A stretch of DNA of 64,000 nt, taken from Amycolatopsis sp. NBC_01480. GTDB taxonomy: Bacteria; Actinomycetota; Actinomycetes; Mycobacteriales; Pseudonocardiaceae. A program made the translations under genes and the position numbers. The notes beneath the pieces were generated by a model, which was not told where the DNA came from, did no database searches, and worked only from the letters and a program-made list of their open reading frames with translations. Shown here one piece after another: positions 40,272 through 47,482 of the stretch (position 1 is the stretch's first letter; each line of letters starts with the position of its first letter). Location of the stretch: contig NZ_CP109442.1 of the NCBI RefSeq assembly GCF_036227205.1, forward strand, positions 4,588,001-4,652,000, written 5' to 3'.

Positions 40272-40757
40272 TCAGCGCCGCATCCTCGGGTCCTCGGTCG
40301 GATCCGCGTACATCGGCGGGCAGCCGTGGTCGATCGCTTCCGGGCGCAGCTCGTAGTGCCACGGTTCGTTGCGGTAGATCTGGCACAGGCCGTACGCCGC
40401 GCCGTGTTCGGAGAGCCAGGCGCTGGCGGCCGGGGGACCGACGTCGACGGCGTGGCCGGACACGTGGGCCGAGGTGTCCGGAGTCGCGACCCAGCGGGTG
40501 GCTTCGGCCTCGGAGCCGTACGTCGAGATCGCCTCGGTGAACAGCCATTCCTGGTATTCCGGGGAACGCCAGCCGCCGTTGACGAGGAGGTTGACGCCGT
40601 CGGCCGCGGCGGCTGTGGCGGCGCGGCGCAGGGCCGTGAGCAGCGCGGGGTCGAGGTTGGCCACGGCCGCGGCACTGTCGTCGAAGGGCGTCACGGGGGT
40701 GGGGACGGCGCCGTGGGAGCGCGGCGGACGGGTTCGTGCTGGTTGGAGGTCGGGCAT
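40272..40757 (-). CDS. vanY: D-alanyl-D-alanine carboxypeptidase, VanY-like (M15 family)
   Basis: A 161-residue peptidase of family M15. VNGGWRSPEYQEWLF is the substrate-binding stretch. SAHVSGHAVDVG (His and Asp zinc ligands) and EPWHYELRP (catalytic Glu and third zinc ligand) complete the site. It would trim terminal D-Ala from peptidoglycan precursors, adding to resistance. No signal peptide or membrane anchor is visible, unlike most VanY proteins, so it would act in the cytoplasm unless exported otherwise. It is divergent from vanR with an 86-base gap, the arrangement expected of a VanR target. The symbol is assigned by context and motif. Confidence 0.8.
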   Translation of the reverse strand: MPDLQPARTRPPRSHGAVPTPVTPFDDSAAAVANLDPALLTALRRAATAAAADGVNLLVNGGWRSPEYQEWLFTEAISTYGSEAEATRWVATPDTSAHVSGHAVDVGPPAASAWLSEHGAAYGLCQIYRNEPWHYELRPEAIDHGCPPMYADPTEDPRMRR

Positions 40758-40843
40758 GGCTCCAGTGAAGGCGGCGCGGTGTTGCCGGCGCGTAGCCGCT
40801 TTTGGATATGCCGCCGATATACGTCGCCTCGTAGCATCGGAGC

Positions 40844-41521
40844 ATGCGTGTGCTGGTGGTCGAGGACGAGCCCTACCTGGCAGACGCCATCCGCGACGGG
40901 TTGCGGCTGGAGGCGATCGCCGCCGACGTCGCCGGGGACGGGCACACCGCGCAGGAGCTGCTGAGCGTCAACGCCTACGACATCGCCGTCCTCGATCGCG
41001 ACATCCCCGGGCCGTCCGGTGACGAGATCGCGCGGGGCATCGTCGCGTCCGGCAGCGGCCTGCCGATCATCATGCTCACCGCTGCCGACCGGCTCGACGA
41101 CAAGGCGTCGGGCTTCGAGCTGGGCGCCGACGACTACCTGACCAAGCCGTTCGAACTCCGGGAACTCGTGCTGCGGCTCAGAGCGCTCGACCGCAGGCGC
41201 GGCCACAGCCGGCCGCCCGTGCGGGAGATCGCCGGGCTGCGGCTGGACCCGTTCCGCCGCGAGGTCTACCGCGACGGCCGTTACGTCGCGCTCACCCGCA
41301 AGCAGTTCGCGGTGCTCGAAGTCCTCGTCGCGGACGAAGGCGGGGTCGTCAGCGCCGAGGAGCTGCTGGAACGGGCGTGGGACGAGAACGCGGACCCGTT
41401 CACCAACGCCGTGCGCATCACCGTTTCGGCGCTGCGCAAACGGCTCGGCGAACCCTGGCTCATCGCGACGGTGCCCGGCGTCGGCTACCGCATCGACATC
41501 GGAGGCGAAGACCGTGGATAG
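40844..41521 (+). CDS. vanR: Vancomycin-resistance response regulator VanR
   Basis: A 225-residue OmpR-family regulator. The receiver domain has acidic residues EDE at 7-9, the phosphoacceptor Asp51 in VLDRDIPG and the conserved Lys in YLTKPFELRE. A C-terminal winged helix follows (LTRKQFAVLEVLV, NAVRITVSALRKRL, VPGVGYRID). VLDRDIPGPSGDEI is characteristic of VanR. It overlaps the kinase gene by eight bases. It should activate vanHAX and probably vanY when phosphorylated by VanS on glycopeptide exposure. Confidence 0.9.
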   Translation: MRVLVVEDEPYLADAIRDGLRLEAIAADVAGDGHTAQELLSVNAYDIAVLDRDIPGPSGDEIARGIVASGSGLPIIMLTAADRLDDKASGFELGADDYLTKPFELRELVLRLRALDRRRGHSRPPVREIAGLRLDPFRREVYRDGRYVALTRKQFAVLEVLVADEGGVVSAEELLERAWDENADPFTNAVRITVSALRKRLGEPWLIATVPGVGYRIDIGGEDRG

Positions 41522-42608
41522 GCCTTCCGGTTTGAGCGTGCGCCTCAAACTCACCCTCAGCTACGCCGGATTCCTGATGATCGCCGGCGCCGCGCTGCTC
41601 ACCGCCGTGTGGGTGTTCCTGCTGCGGGTCTTCCCGGCCAGCGTGTTCGTGCCCAACCTCGGCAACATGCTGCGCGCCTTCGACCCGCGCAACTTCGGCC
41701 CGGCCGTCTTCGCGCAAGCGGCCGCGTTCGTGTTGGTCTTCCTGCTGGTCTTCGGCCTGGTCGGCGGCTGGATCCTGGCCGGGCGCATGCTCACCCCGCT
41801 GACCCGCATCGCCGACGCCGCCCGCCTGGCCGCGAACGGCTCGCTGTCCCACCGGATCCGGCTGCCCGGCCGGCACGACGAGTTCCGCGAACTCGCCGAC
41901 GCCTTCGACGCGATGCTCGAACGCCTCGAAACGCACGTCGTCGAGCAGCGGCGGTTCGCGGCCAACGCCTCGCACGAGCTGCGCACCCCGCTGGCGATCT
42001 CGCAGGCCATGCTCGACGTCGCCCGCAACGATCCCGGCCACGACTCCGGTGAGCTGGTCGAACGCCTGCACACCGTCAACGCCCGGGCGATCGAGCTGAC
42101 CGAAGCGTTGCTGCTGCTCAGCCGCAGCGACCAGCGATCCTTCACCCGGGAGCCGGTCGACCTGTCGCTCGTCGCGGAAGAGGCTGTCGAGACGCTCCTT
42201 CCGTTCGCGGAGAAGCACGGCGTGACCGTCGAGACTTCCGGCGACCTCGCGCTCACCGAAGGCTCACCCGCGCTGCTGCTCCAGCTGACGACGAACCTCG
42301 TGCACAACGCCATCGTCCACAACCTCCCCGAGCACGGCAGCGTGCGGATCGAAACCGCCGCGCGCTCCGGGTTCGTCCTGCTGACCGTCGAGAACACCGG
42401 CGACCAGCTCAGCCCCGAGCTGGTGTGGACCCTCACCGAACCCTTCCGGCGCGGGACCGGCCGCGTCCGCGGTGATCACGCGGGCGTCGGGCTCGGCCTG
42501 GCCATCGCCCGCAGCATCACCCGCGCCCACGACGGGATCTTCGGCCTCACCCCGGTGGCCGGGGGCGGCCTGCGCGTCACGGTGCAGCTGCCCGCCCGGC
42601 CACGGTGA
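41514..42608 (+). CDS. vanS: Vancomycin-resistance sensor kinase VanS
   Basis: A 364-residue membrane histidine kinase. Two transmembrane helices (about 15-38 and 70-88) flank a short extracytoplasmic loop of about 30 residues, as in actinomycete VanS. HAMP follows, then the H-box NASHELRTPLAIS with His154, an N-box (NLVHNAIVHN) and a G-box (GVGLGLAI). It senses glycopeptide or glycopeptide-induced damage and phosphorylates VanR. GTG 41514 lies within the end of vanR. The 3' end overlaps the convergent vanX by 32 bases. Confidence 0.9.
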   Translation: MDRPSGLSVRLKLTLSYAGFLMIAGAALLTAVWVFLLRVFPASVFVPNLGNMLRAFDPRNFGPAVFAQAAAFVLVFLLVFGLVGGWILAGRMLTPLTRIADAARLAANGSLSHRIRLPGRHDEFRELADAFDAMLERLETHVVEQRRFAANASHELRTPLAISQAMLDVARNDPGHDSGELVERLHTVNARAIELTEALLLLSRSDQRSFTREPVDLSLVAEEAVETLLPFAEKHGVTVETSGDLALTEGSPALLLQLTTNLVHNAIVHNLPEHGSVRIETAARSGFVLLTVENTGDQLSPELVWTLTEPFRRGTGRVRGDHAGVGLGLAIARSITRAHDGIFGLTPVAGGGLRVTVQLPARPR

Positions 42609-43209
42609 TCGGGAAGTCGAAGTAGGTGTCCGGGTACGGCTCGTCCTCGAGCGTGTAGTGCCACCACTCGTTTTCGTAGGCGGCAAAACCGCAGGACTCC
42701 ATGATGGAGCGCAGGTGGTGCCGGTTCCCGGTTTCGGCCGCCCCGATGCCCGGTGCGCCATGGTGGGAGATCGAGTCCATCAGGTCGTGGTCGCCGCCCA
42801 TGGCCACGAGTTCGCCGGACGCCAGGTGATAAAGCGTCAGGTCGACTGTGCTGCCCCGGCTGTGGCCCGACTTGACCGCCACGTAACCCAGCTCGAACAT
42901 GTCGGCCCGCTCGATGTTCGGGTAGTGCCGCGGCTTCGTCCGGCCGTCGTCGCGCTCCTTCGACCAGCGCACGAATCGGTCGACGGCGCGCTGCGGCCGG
43001 TAGCCGTCCCACAGGACCAAGCCGAAGCCGAGCGAGGCGGCCTTCTCGTGCGCGTTCTCCAGGGCCGCGCACAAAGCCGTCGTGCCGAGGATGCGGTTGA
43101 CCAGGTACCCGTCCACGGGCTTGCCGGTGAAGTTGTCCCAGGTGGCGTACTTGGCGTCCCAGCGAATTCCGGGCACCACCTCGTCGACGAAGCGGAATCC
43201 CTTGTTCAC
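42577..43209 (-). CDS. vanX: D-alanyl-D-alanine dipeptidase VanX
   Basis: A 210-residue zinc dipeptidase that hydrolyses D-Ala-D-Ala, removing the vancomycin target. From GTG 43209 the ligands fall at His116 and Asp123 (SGHSRGSTVDL) and His184, with catalytic Glu181 in EWWHYT and Arg71 in GYRPQ, exactly the enterococcal VanX numbering. The GTG overlaps the vanA stop (GTGA). A longer open frame upstream is a shadow of vanA. It is the last gene of vanHAX and overlaps vanS tail to tail. Confidence 0.95.
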   Translation of the reverse strand: MNKGFRFVDEVVPGIRWDAKYATWDNFTGKPVDGYLVNRILGTTALCAALENAHEKAASLGFGLVLWDGYRPQRAVDRFVRWSKERDDGRTKPRHYPNIERADMFELGYVAVKSGHSRGSTVDLTLYHLASGELVAMGGDHDLMDSISHHGAPGIGAAETGNRHHLRSIMESCGFAAYENEWWHYTLEDEPYPDTYFDFPITVAGRAAAP

Positions 43210-44240
43210 TGGACTTTTCCCGTCAACGCCAGCGAAACGGCCCGGTCGAGCACGTCGGCGAACGACAGCCCCGCGGCCGCCATCATCCTCGGGTAACGGC
43301 TGTAGCGGGTCAGGCCGGGAAAAGTGTTGACCTCGTTGAGAAGCACGGTGCCGTCCTCCTTCAGGAACATGTCCACCCGGGCCAGGCCGCGGCAGCCGAG
43401 CGCGCGGTAGATCGCCTTCGCCGTGTCCTGCACCAGCTCGCGCGTGGCCGCCGGGAGGTCGGCGGGCACGGTCACCGTCGAGTTCTCGGAGCCGCTTTCC
43501 GGGTCGACTTCCTGGTGGATCCGGAAGAACCCGTGGGACAGCGTGATCTGGTCCACCTCGCCGACGATCAGGTCCAGGTCGTTCCCCAGCACCGCGCACC
43601 CGACCTCACTGCCGACGACCGCGTTTTCGACCAGCACCTTCGAGTCGTACTTCCGCGCGGCCTCGACCGCACTCGCCAGCTCTTCCGGGCCGGACACCTT
43701 GCTGACGCCGAAGGACGAACCCGAGCGGGCCGGCTTCACGAACACGGGATAGTCCAGGTCGGCGTCCAGGGTCTCGTCCGTCACCACCCGGCAGACCGGC
43801 GTCGCGACCCCCGCGCTCGCGACGACGGTGTAAGCCAGGGATTTGTCGATGCAGAGCGCGGAACTGGGCACGTCGCAGCCGACGTACGGGATGCCGGACA
43901 GCTCCAGCAACCCTTGCATCGCACCGTCTTCCCCGTGCCGGCCATGCAGAACCGGCAGCACGACATCCAGGCTGATCACCTCACGGCGCCCGTCCGCCAG
44001 CACGTGCAGCCCGGGCGTGCTCCGGTCCGGTGACAGGGTGACAGGACGGTGCTCGCCCGTTTCCCAGCCTTCGCCGGGGCCGTCGCACAGCCGCCAGGCG
44101 CCGCCTTGGGTGATCCCGATCCAGAACGGCTCGTACTTTTCGGTGTCGAGGTTCCGGGCCACCTCTTGCGCGGACTTGACCGACACCGGGTGCTCTTCGG
44201 ACGTGCCCCCGAAAATGATTCCGACCTTCACCTTGTTCAC
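43206..44240 (-). CDS. vanA: D-alanine-D-lactate ligase VanA
   Basis: A 344-residue ATP-grasp ligase. IIFGGTSEEHPVSVKSA starts the D-Ala ligase fold, and KPARSGSSFGVSKV is the ATP loop. EVDQITLSHGFFRIHQE near residues 228-244 contains the Ser-His pair of D-lactate ligases, in place of the Lys-Tyr of ordinary D-Ala ligases. VNTFPGLTRYSRYPRMM is the C-terminal motif. It makes D-Ala-D-Lac for precursors that bind vancomycin poorly. GTG 44240 overlaps the vanH stop; an alternative start 30 bases upstream is inside vanH. Confidence 0.95.
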   Translation of the reverse strand: MNKVKVGIIFGGTSEEHPVSVKSAQEVARNLDTEKYEPFWIGITQGGAWRLCDGPGEGWETGEHRPVTLSPDRSTPGLHVLADGRREVISLDVVLPVLHGRHGEDGAMQGLLELSGIPYVGCDVPSSALCIDKSLAYTVVASAGVATPVCRVVTDETLDADLDYPVFVKPARSGSSFGVSKVSGPEELASAVEAARKYDSKVLVENAVVGSEVGCAVLGNDLDLIVGEVDQITLSHGFFRIHQEVDPESGSENSTVTVPADLPAATRELVQDTAKAIYRALGCRGLARVDMFLKEDGTVLLNEVNTFPGLTRYSRYPRMMAAAGLSFADVLDRAVSLALTGKVQ

Positions 44241-45247
44241 GCCGTGTCCCCGCTTTCGAATTTCAGGCAATTGATCAGGCTGTTTTCGACGATGTCGCTC
44301 AGCGCGTGGTCCGTGTAATAGGCGGTGTGCGGGCTGATCAGCACGTTGGGCATTCGCTGCAATCGCGGCAATGTTTCACTCTCGCTGAGCTTGCCGCGGC
44401 AATCGGCGTAGAAGACACCTTCCTCGCCTTCGAGGACGTCCAGCGCCGCGCCGCCCAGCCGGCCGCTTTCCAGCGCGGCGAGCAGGGCCCCGGTGTCGAT
44501 CAACGCGCCCCGCCCGGTGTTGACGACCACCGCGCCGTCCTTCAGCCGCGCGATCCGCGACCGGTCCAGCAGGTGGTGGGTGCCCTCGTCGAGCGGCGTG
44601 TGCAGGGTGACGATGTCGCTCAGTTGCAGCAGGTCGTCGAGGGGCAGGTAGTCGGCCGAACTCCGTGGACGCCGGTCGTAGGCCAGCACGGCACACCCGA
44701 ATCCCCGCAGCCGGTCGATCACCGCCGCGCCGATCCGGCCCGTGCCGATCACCCCGACGGTCAGGTCGCGCAGTTCTTTCCCCCGGGCCGCGGGCAGCCG
44801 GTAGTCGTGCGCCTCGGCGCGGCTGAGGGTGGTTTTGGTGTTTCGCACCGACATCAACATCAGCATCACGGTGTAATCGGCGACGCTGTCCGGCGAATAC
44901 GCGACGCCTTCGACGGAAATGCCGACGCTGCGCGCGTAGTCCCCGTCGATGTGGTCGTAACCGACACTCCGCGTCGAGACGTACCGAACGCCGGCCCGGC
45001 TGAGCGCGAGCAGCGCGGAATTCGTGACCCGCGTTTTGTGCCCGACGCTGACGCATCGGTTCCCGGCGGCCAGGCCGGCGTTCGCTTCCCCCAGCGTTTC
45101 CGCGGTGATCACCAGCCGCAGGCCCCAGCGCGCCGCCACTTCCCGGAACAACGCGGCCTCGTCCGGCTCGCAGCCGTACACCGTGACCCCGGTCGACGGC
45201 ACCGCCGCGGCGGGCGCCCCTGCTCGCACCGCTTCGCTGTACCTCAT
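44237..45247 (-). CDS. vanH: D-lactate dehydrogenase VanH
   Basis: A 336-residue D-2-hydroxyacid dehydrogenase that reduces pyruvate to D-lactate for VanA. VGVIGTGRIGAAVIDRL is the NAD(P) loop. The catalytic Arg lies in NTGRGALIDT, Glu in the EGEEGVF segment and His in ISPHTAYYTDHA. STRSVGYDHIDGDYARSVGI is typical of VanH. It is first in vanHAX, whose three genes overlap by four bases each. A 20-base inverted repeat 35 bases upstream is a likely VanR site. Confidence 0.95.
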   Translation of the reverse strand: MRYSEAVRAGAPAAAVPSTGVTVYGCEPDEAALFREVAARWGLRLVITAETLGEANAGLAAGNRCVSVGHKTRVTNSALLALSRAGVRYVSTRSVGYDHIDGDYARSVGISVEGVAYSPDSVADYTVMLMLMSVRNTKTTLSRAEAHDYRLPAARGKELRDLTVGVIGTGRIGAAVIDRLRGFGCAVLAYDRRPRSSADYLPLDDLLQLSDIVTLHTPLDEGTHHLLDRSRIARLKDGAVVVNTGRGALIDTGALLAALESGRLGGAALDVLEGEEGVFYADCRGKLSESETLPRLQRMPNVLISPHTAYYTDHALSDIVENSLINCLKFESGDTA

Positions 45248-45281
45248 GCCCGCCAGTCAACGTATGCCCACGTTGCCGGCC

Positions 45282-45301
45282 CGTATCGACTTTCCGATAC
45301 G
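45282..45301. promoter_or_regulatory. Inverted repeat in vanH promoter (candidate VanR site)
   Basis: CGTATCG (45282-45288) and CGATACG (45295-45301) flank ACTTTC, 35 bases upstream of the vanH ATG. The similar ATAT-rich string GGATATGCCGCCGATATACG lies upstream of vanR (about 40804-40823). Both belong to promoters expected to respond to VanR. No published consensus was checked. Confidence 0.55.
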
Positions 45302-45328
45302 CCCGCGATATGTGCTGCGCTGCGGCGG

Positions 45329-46075
45329 TCAGCCGTTCTGCAGGACGAAGAACAGGAAGCTCGGCGCCGTGGTGAGCGGCCGGTATTCCTCGGGGAACAA
45401 CTCGCGGGCGTCAGCCGAGGGCTGCGGTTCGCTGAGGACGGCGATGCGGAAGCCGGCCGCGGTGAAGGCGTCGGTCATCGCGTGCAGCGGCCGGTTCCAG
45501 AAGCTCATCCGCGCGGTCTGCCCGCCCATGGTCCACTCTTCGGACCAGTGGTAGGTCTCGAAATAGTTGGTCCGGCCGGCCGCCAGGCCATGCATGAGGT
45601 GGATGGCGAAGGGATGGTCGACCGAGGCGATGAGCCGCCCGCCCGGCCTCAGCACGCGTCGCAGTTCGGTGAGGGTCGGGCCCCAATCCTCGAGGTAGTG
45701 CAACACCAGTGACGCGACGACGTCATCGAACGCGCCATCGGGGAAGGGCAGCGGGTCGGCCAGATCGGCGACCCGCAGGTCCGTGTCGGTGCCGAGCCGA
45801 CGGCGGGCCAGTTCCAGCATTCCGGCGCTGGCGTCGACGCCGGTCACGACGGCACCGCGATCACGCAGCGCCGCGAACAGGGGGCCCGAGCCGCAGCCGG
45901 CGTCGAGGATTCGCCGGCCGGTCACGTCCCCGGCGAGGTCCAGGATCGCGGGCCGCTCGTAGTGGGCGTTCTGGAGGTTGGTCTCGTTCTCCGCGGAGTA
46001 CGCCTCGGCGAAGCTGTTGTAGTCGTTCGAGGGGACCTGGTCAGCAAGGGCGTCGTTCTCGGGAATCGGAGTCAC
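45329..46075 (-). CDS. Class I SAM-dependent methyltransferase
   Basis: A 248-residue methyltransferase. ILDAGCGSGPLFAALRDRG is motif I (about residues 56-74), VTGVDAS is the acidic loop, and FDDVVASLVLHYLEDW and LRRVLRPGGRLIASV are motifs IV-V. The N-terminus (NDYNSFAEAYSAENETN) is typical of small-molecule methyltransferases. It lies upstream of vanH on the same strand but is separated by a promoter-like gap of about 80 bases. There is no evidence that it belongs to resistance. Substrate unknown. Confidence 0.88.
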   Translation of the reverse strand: MTPIPENDALADQVPSNDYNSFAEAYSAENETNLQNAHYERPAILDLAGDVTGRRILDAGCGSGPLFAALRDRGAVVTGVDASAGMLELARRRLGTDTDLRVADLADPLPFPDGAFDDVVASLVLHYLEDWGPTLTELRRVLRPGGRLIASVDHPFAIHLMHGLAAGRTNYFETYHWSEEWTMGGQTARMSFWNRPLHAMTDAFTAAGFRIAVLSEPQPSADARELFPEEYRPLTTAPSFLFFVLQNG

Positions 46076-46100
46076 CCAGCCGATCCTGGCACGCCGGGAC

Positions 46101-47267
46101 TCACCGTTTCGGCCAATGCCAGGACGGTTGGTCCAGCCGGCCCTGTCCTTCGAGGACGGTGGCGCCGAACTCCTTGGCCAGCTCCAGCGTGGTGACGTCC
46201 GGGGCGATCGTCTCCAGGGCGTGGACCAGCGGGCGAGCGTGGGAGATGACCACCAGCTGCGTGGTCTTCGCGGCGCGGGTGATCAGGGCCGCGAGCGCGG
46301 GCAGCAGGTCCGGGTGCAGGCTGGTCTCGGTTTCGTTCAGCACCAGCAGTTCCGGCGGGCGCGGGCTGAGCAGGGCGGCCACCCACAGCAGGTAGCGCAG
46401 GGTGCCGTCGGACAGCTCGGGCGCGCTCAGCGGACGCAGCAGGCCGTGCTGGTGGAAGCCCAGCTCCAGCCGTCCGCCGACGGAGTCGACCACCAGCTTC
46501 GAGCGGGGGAAGGCGTCGTCGACGGCGGTGGCCAGGCCGGCTCGGTCGCCGACTTCGAGGATCGTCTGCAGCGTGGCCGCGAGGTCGGCGCCGTCGTGGT
46601 GCAGCACGGGGGTTCGGGTGCCGATGCGCGACCGCCGCGCGGGCGCGCCCGGGTCGGTGCGGAACTGGTCGTAGAAGCGCCACGAACGGATCCGCTCGCG
46701 CAGCAGCAACAGCTCCGGCGCGGCCCGCGGATCGGCGAACTCGCTCAGCATGCTGTCGGTCAGCCCGATCCGGTGGCTCTCGCCGGACCATGCGCCCGTC
46801 TCGTCGCGGGTGCGGACCACCGGGCCGGCCCGGTCGGCGAGCAGCGTCGCCGGACGCAATACCGGACCGCTCCACAGGCACTCGCGCTTGAACTCCGGGT
46901 CGAGGTCGAACAGGCTGCCCAACGGCGCCGGCATGCCCAGGTCCAGCGCGTACCCGAACTCGTCGCCGGAGAAGCCGAGGCGCAGCGCGAGCGGCTTCGT
47001 CCGGCGCGTGCCCTGCACCGGCGCGCGGCCTTCGCGCACGGCTCGGCCCACCGACTCGGGCCCGGCCCACAGCGTCGAGGGCAGCCCGCCTTCCCGCGCG
47101 AGCGCGGCGACCGCCCCGTTTCGCGCGGCATCGGCCAGCAGCCGCAATGCGCGGTACAGGCTCGATTTCCCGCTCCCGTTCGCCCCGGTCACCACGGTGA
47201 GCCGGGACAGCGGCAGCACCAGGTTCCGCAGCGATCGGTAGTTCTCGACGGCCAGCGTGGTCAACAC
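46101..47267 (-). CDS. AAA-family ATPase (RecF/OLD-like)
   Basis: A 388-residue ABC-type ATPase of the AAA_21 group. VENYRSLRNLVLPLSRLTVVTG leads into Walker A GANGSGKSS (28-36). SDGTLRYLLWVAALLSP acts as the signature region. LVLNETETSLHPDLL is Walker B (Asn in place of Asp, as is usual in this family), and VVISHARPLVHALE is the switch. GTG 47267 begins at the conserved LTTLAVENYRS; earlier in-frame starts are poorly placed. Function unknown: relatives act in DNA repair or phage defence, but no partner nuclease or TOPRIM domain is present here. It is divergent from the GH27 gene. Confidence 0.85.
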   Translation of the reverse strand: MLTTLAVENYRSLRNLVLPLSRLTVVTGANGSGKSSLYRALRLLADAARNGAVAALAREGGLPSTLWAGPESVGRAVREGRAPVQGTRRTKPLALRLGFSGDEFGYALDLGMPAPLGSLFDLDPEFKRECLWSGPVLRPATLLADRAGPVVRTRDETGAWSGESHRIGLTDSMLSEFADPRAAPELLLLRERIRSWRFYDQFRTDPGAPARRSRIGTRTPVLHHDGADLAATLQTILEVGDRAGLATAVDDAFPRSKLVVDSVGGRLELGFHQHGLLRPLSAPELSDGTLRYLLWVAALLSPRPPELLVLNETETSLHPDLLPALAALITRAAKTTQLVVISHARPLVHALETIAPDVTTLELAKEFGATVLEGQGRLDQPSWHWPKR

Positions 47268-47482
47268 CCGTCCGACGCTAGCGGGACCCACCGACAAGAT
47301 CGGATTCGTCGCCAGGCCGATAACGATCGTGACTACCTTCGACGCCGGTCCATGCGCCTTCACCTGGGCATCTCACCGTCGGTCGCGGGAAATAATTCTG
47401 CCCGTGTTCACGGCCGGTGGACTCGGCGGCTCATTCATCGGATCTTTGTGCACGACGTAGTCCGAGGCGCAAAGGAGCGGCC

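Noticed and set aside
40272..45247. Van genes as the edge of a glycopeptide biosynthetic cluster
   Set aside because: No NRPS, oxygenase, halogenase or amino-acid precursor genes are present on either side; the P450 at 52477 is 7 kb away with an unrelated neighbourhood.
46101..47267. AAA ATPase as part of an anti-phage defence system
   Set aside because: Despite OLD/AAA_21 similarity there is no TOPRIM domain, nuclease partner or other defence gene; the neighbours are a methyltransferase and a glycosidase.
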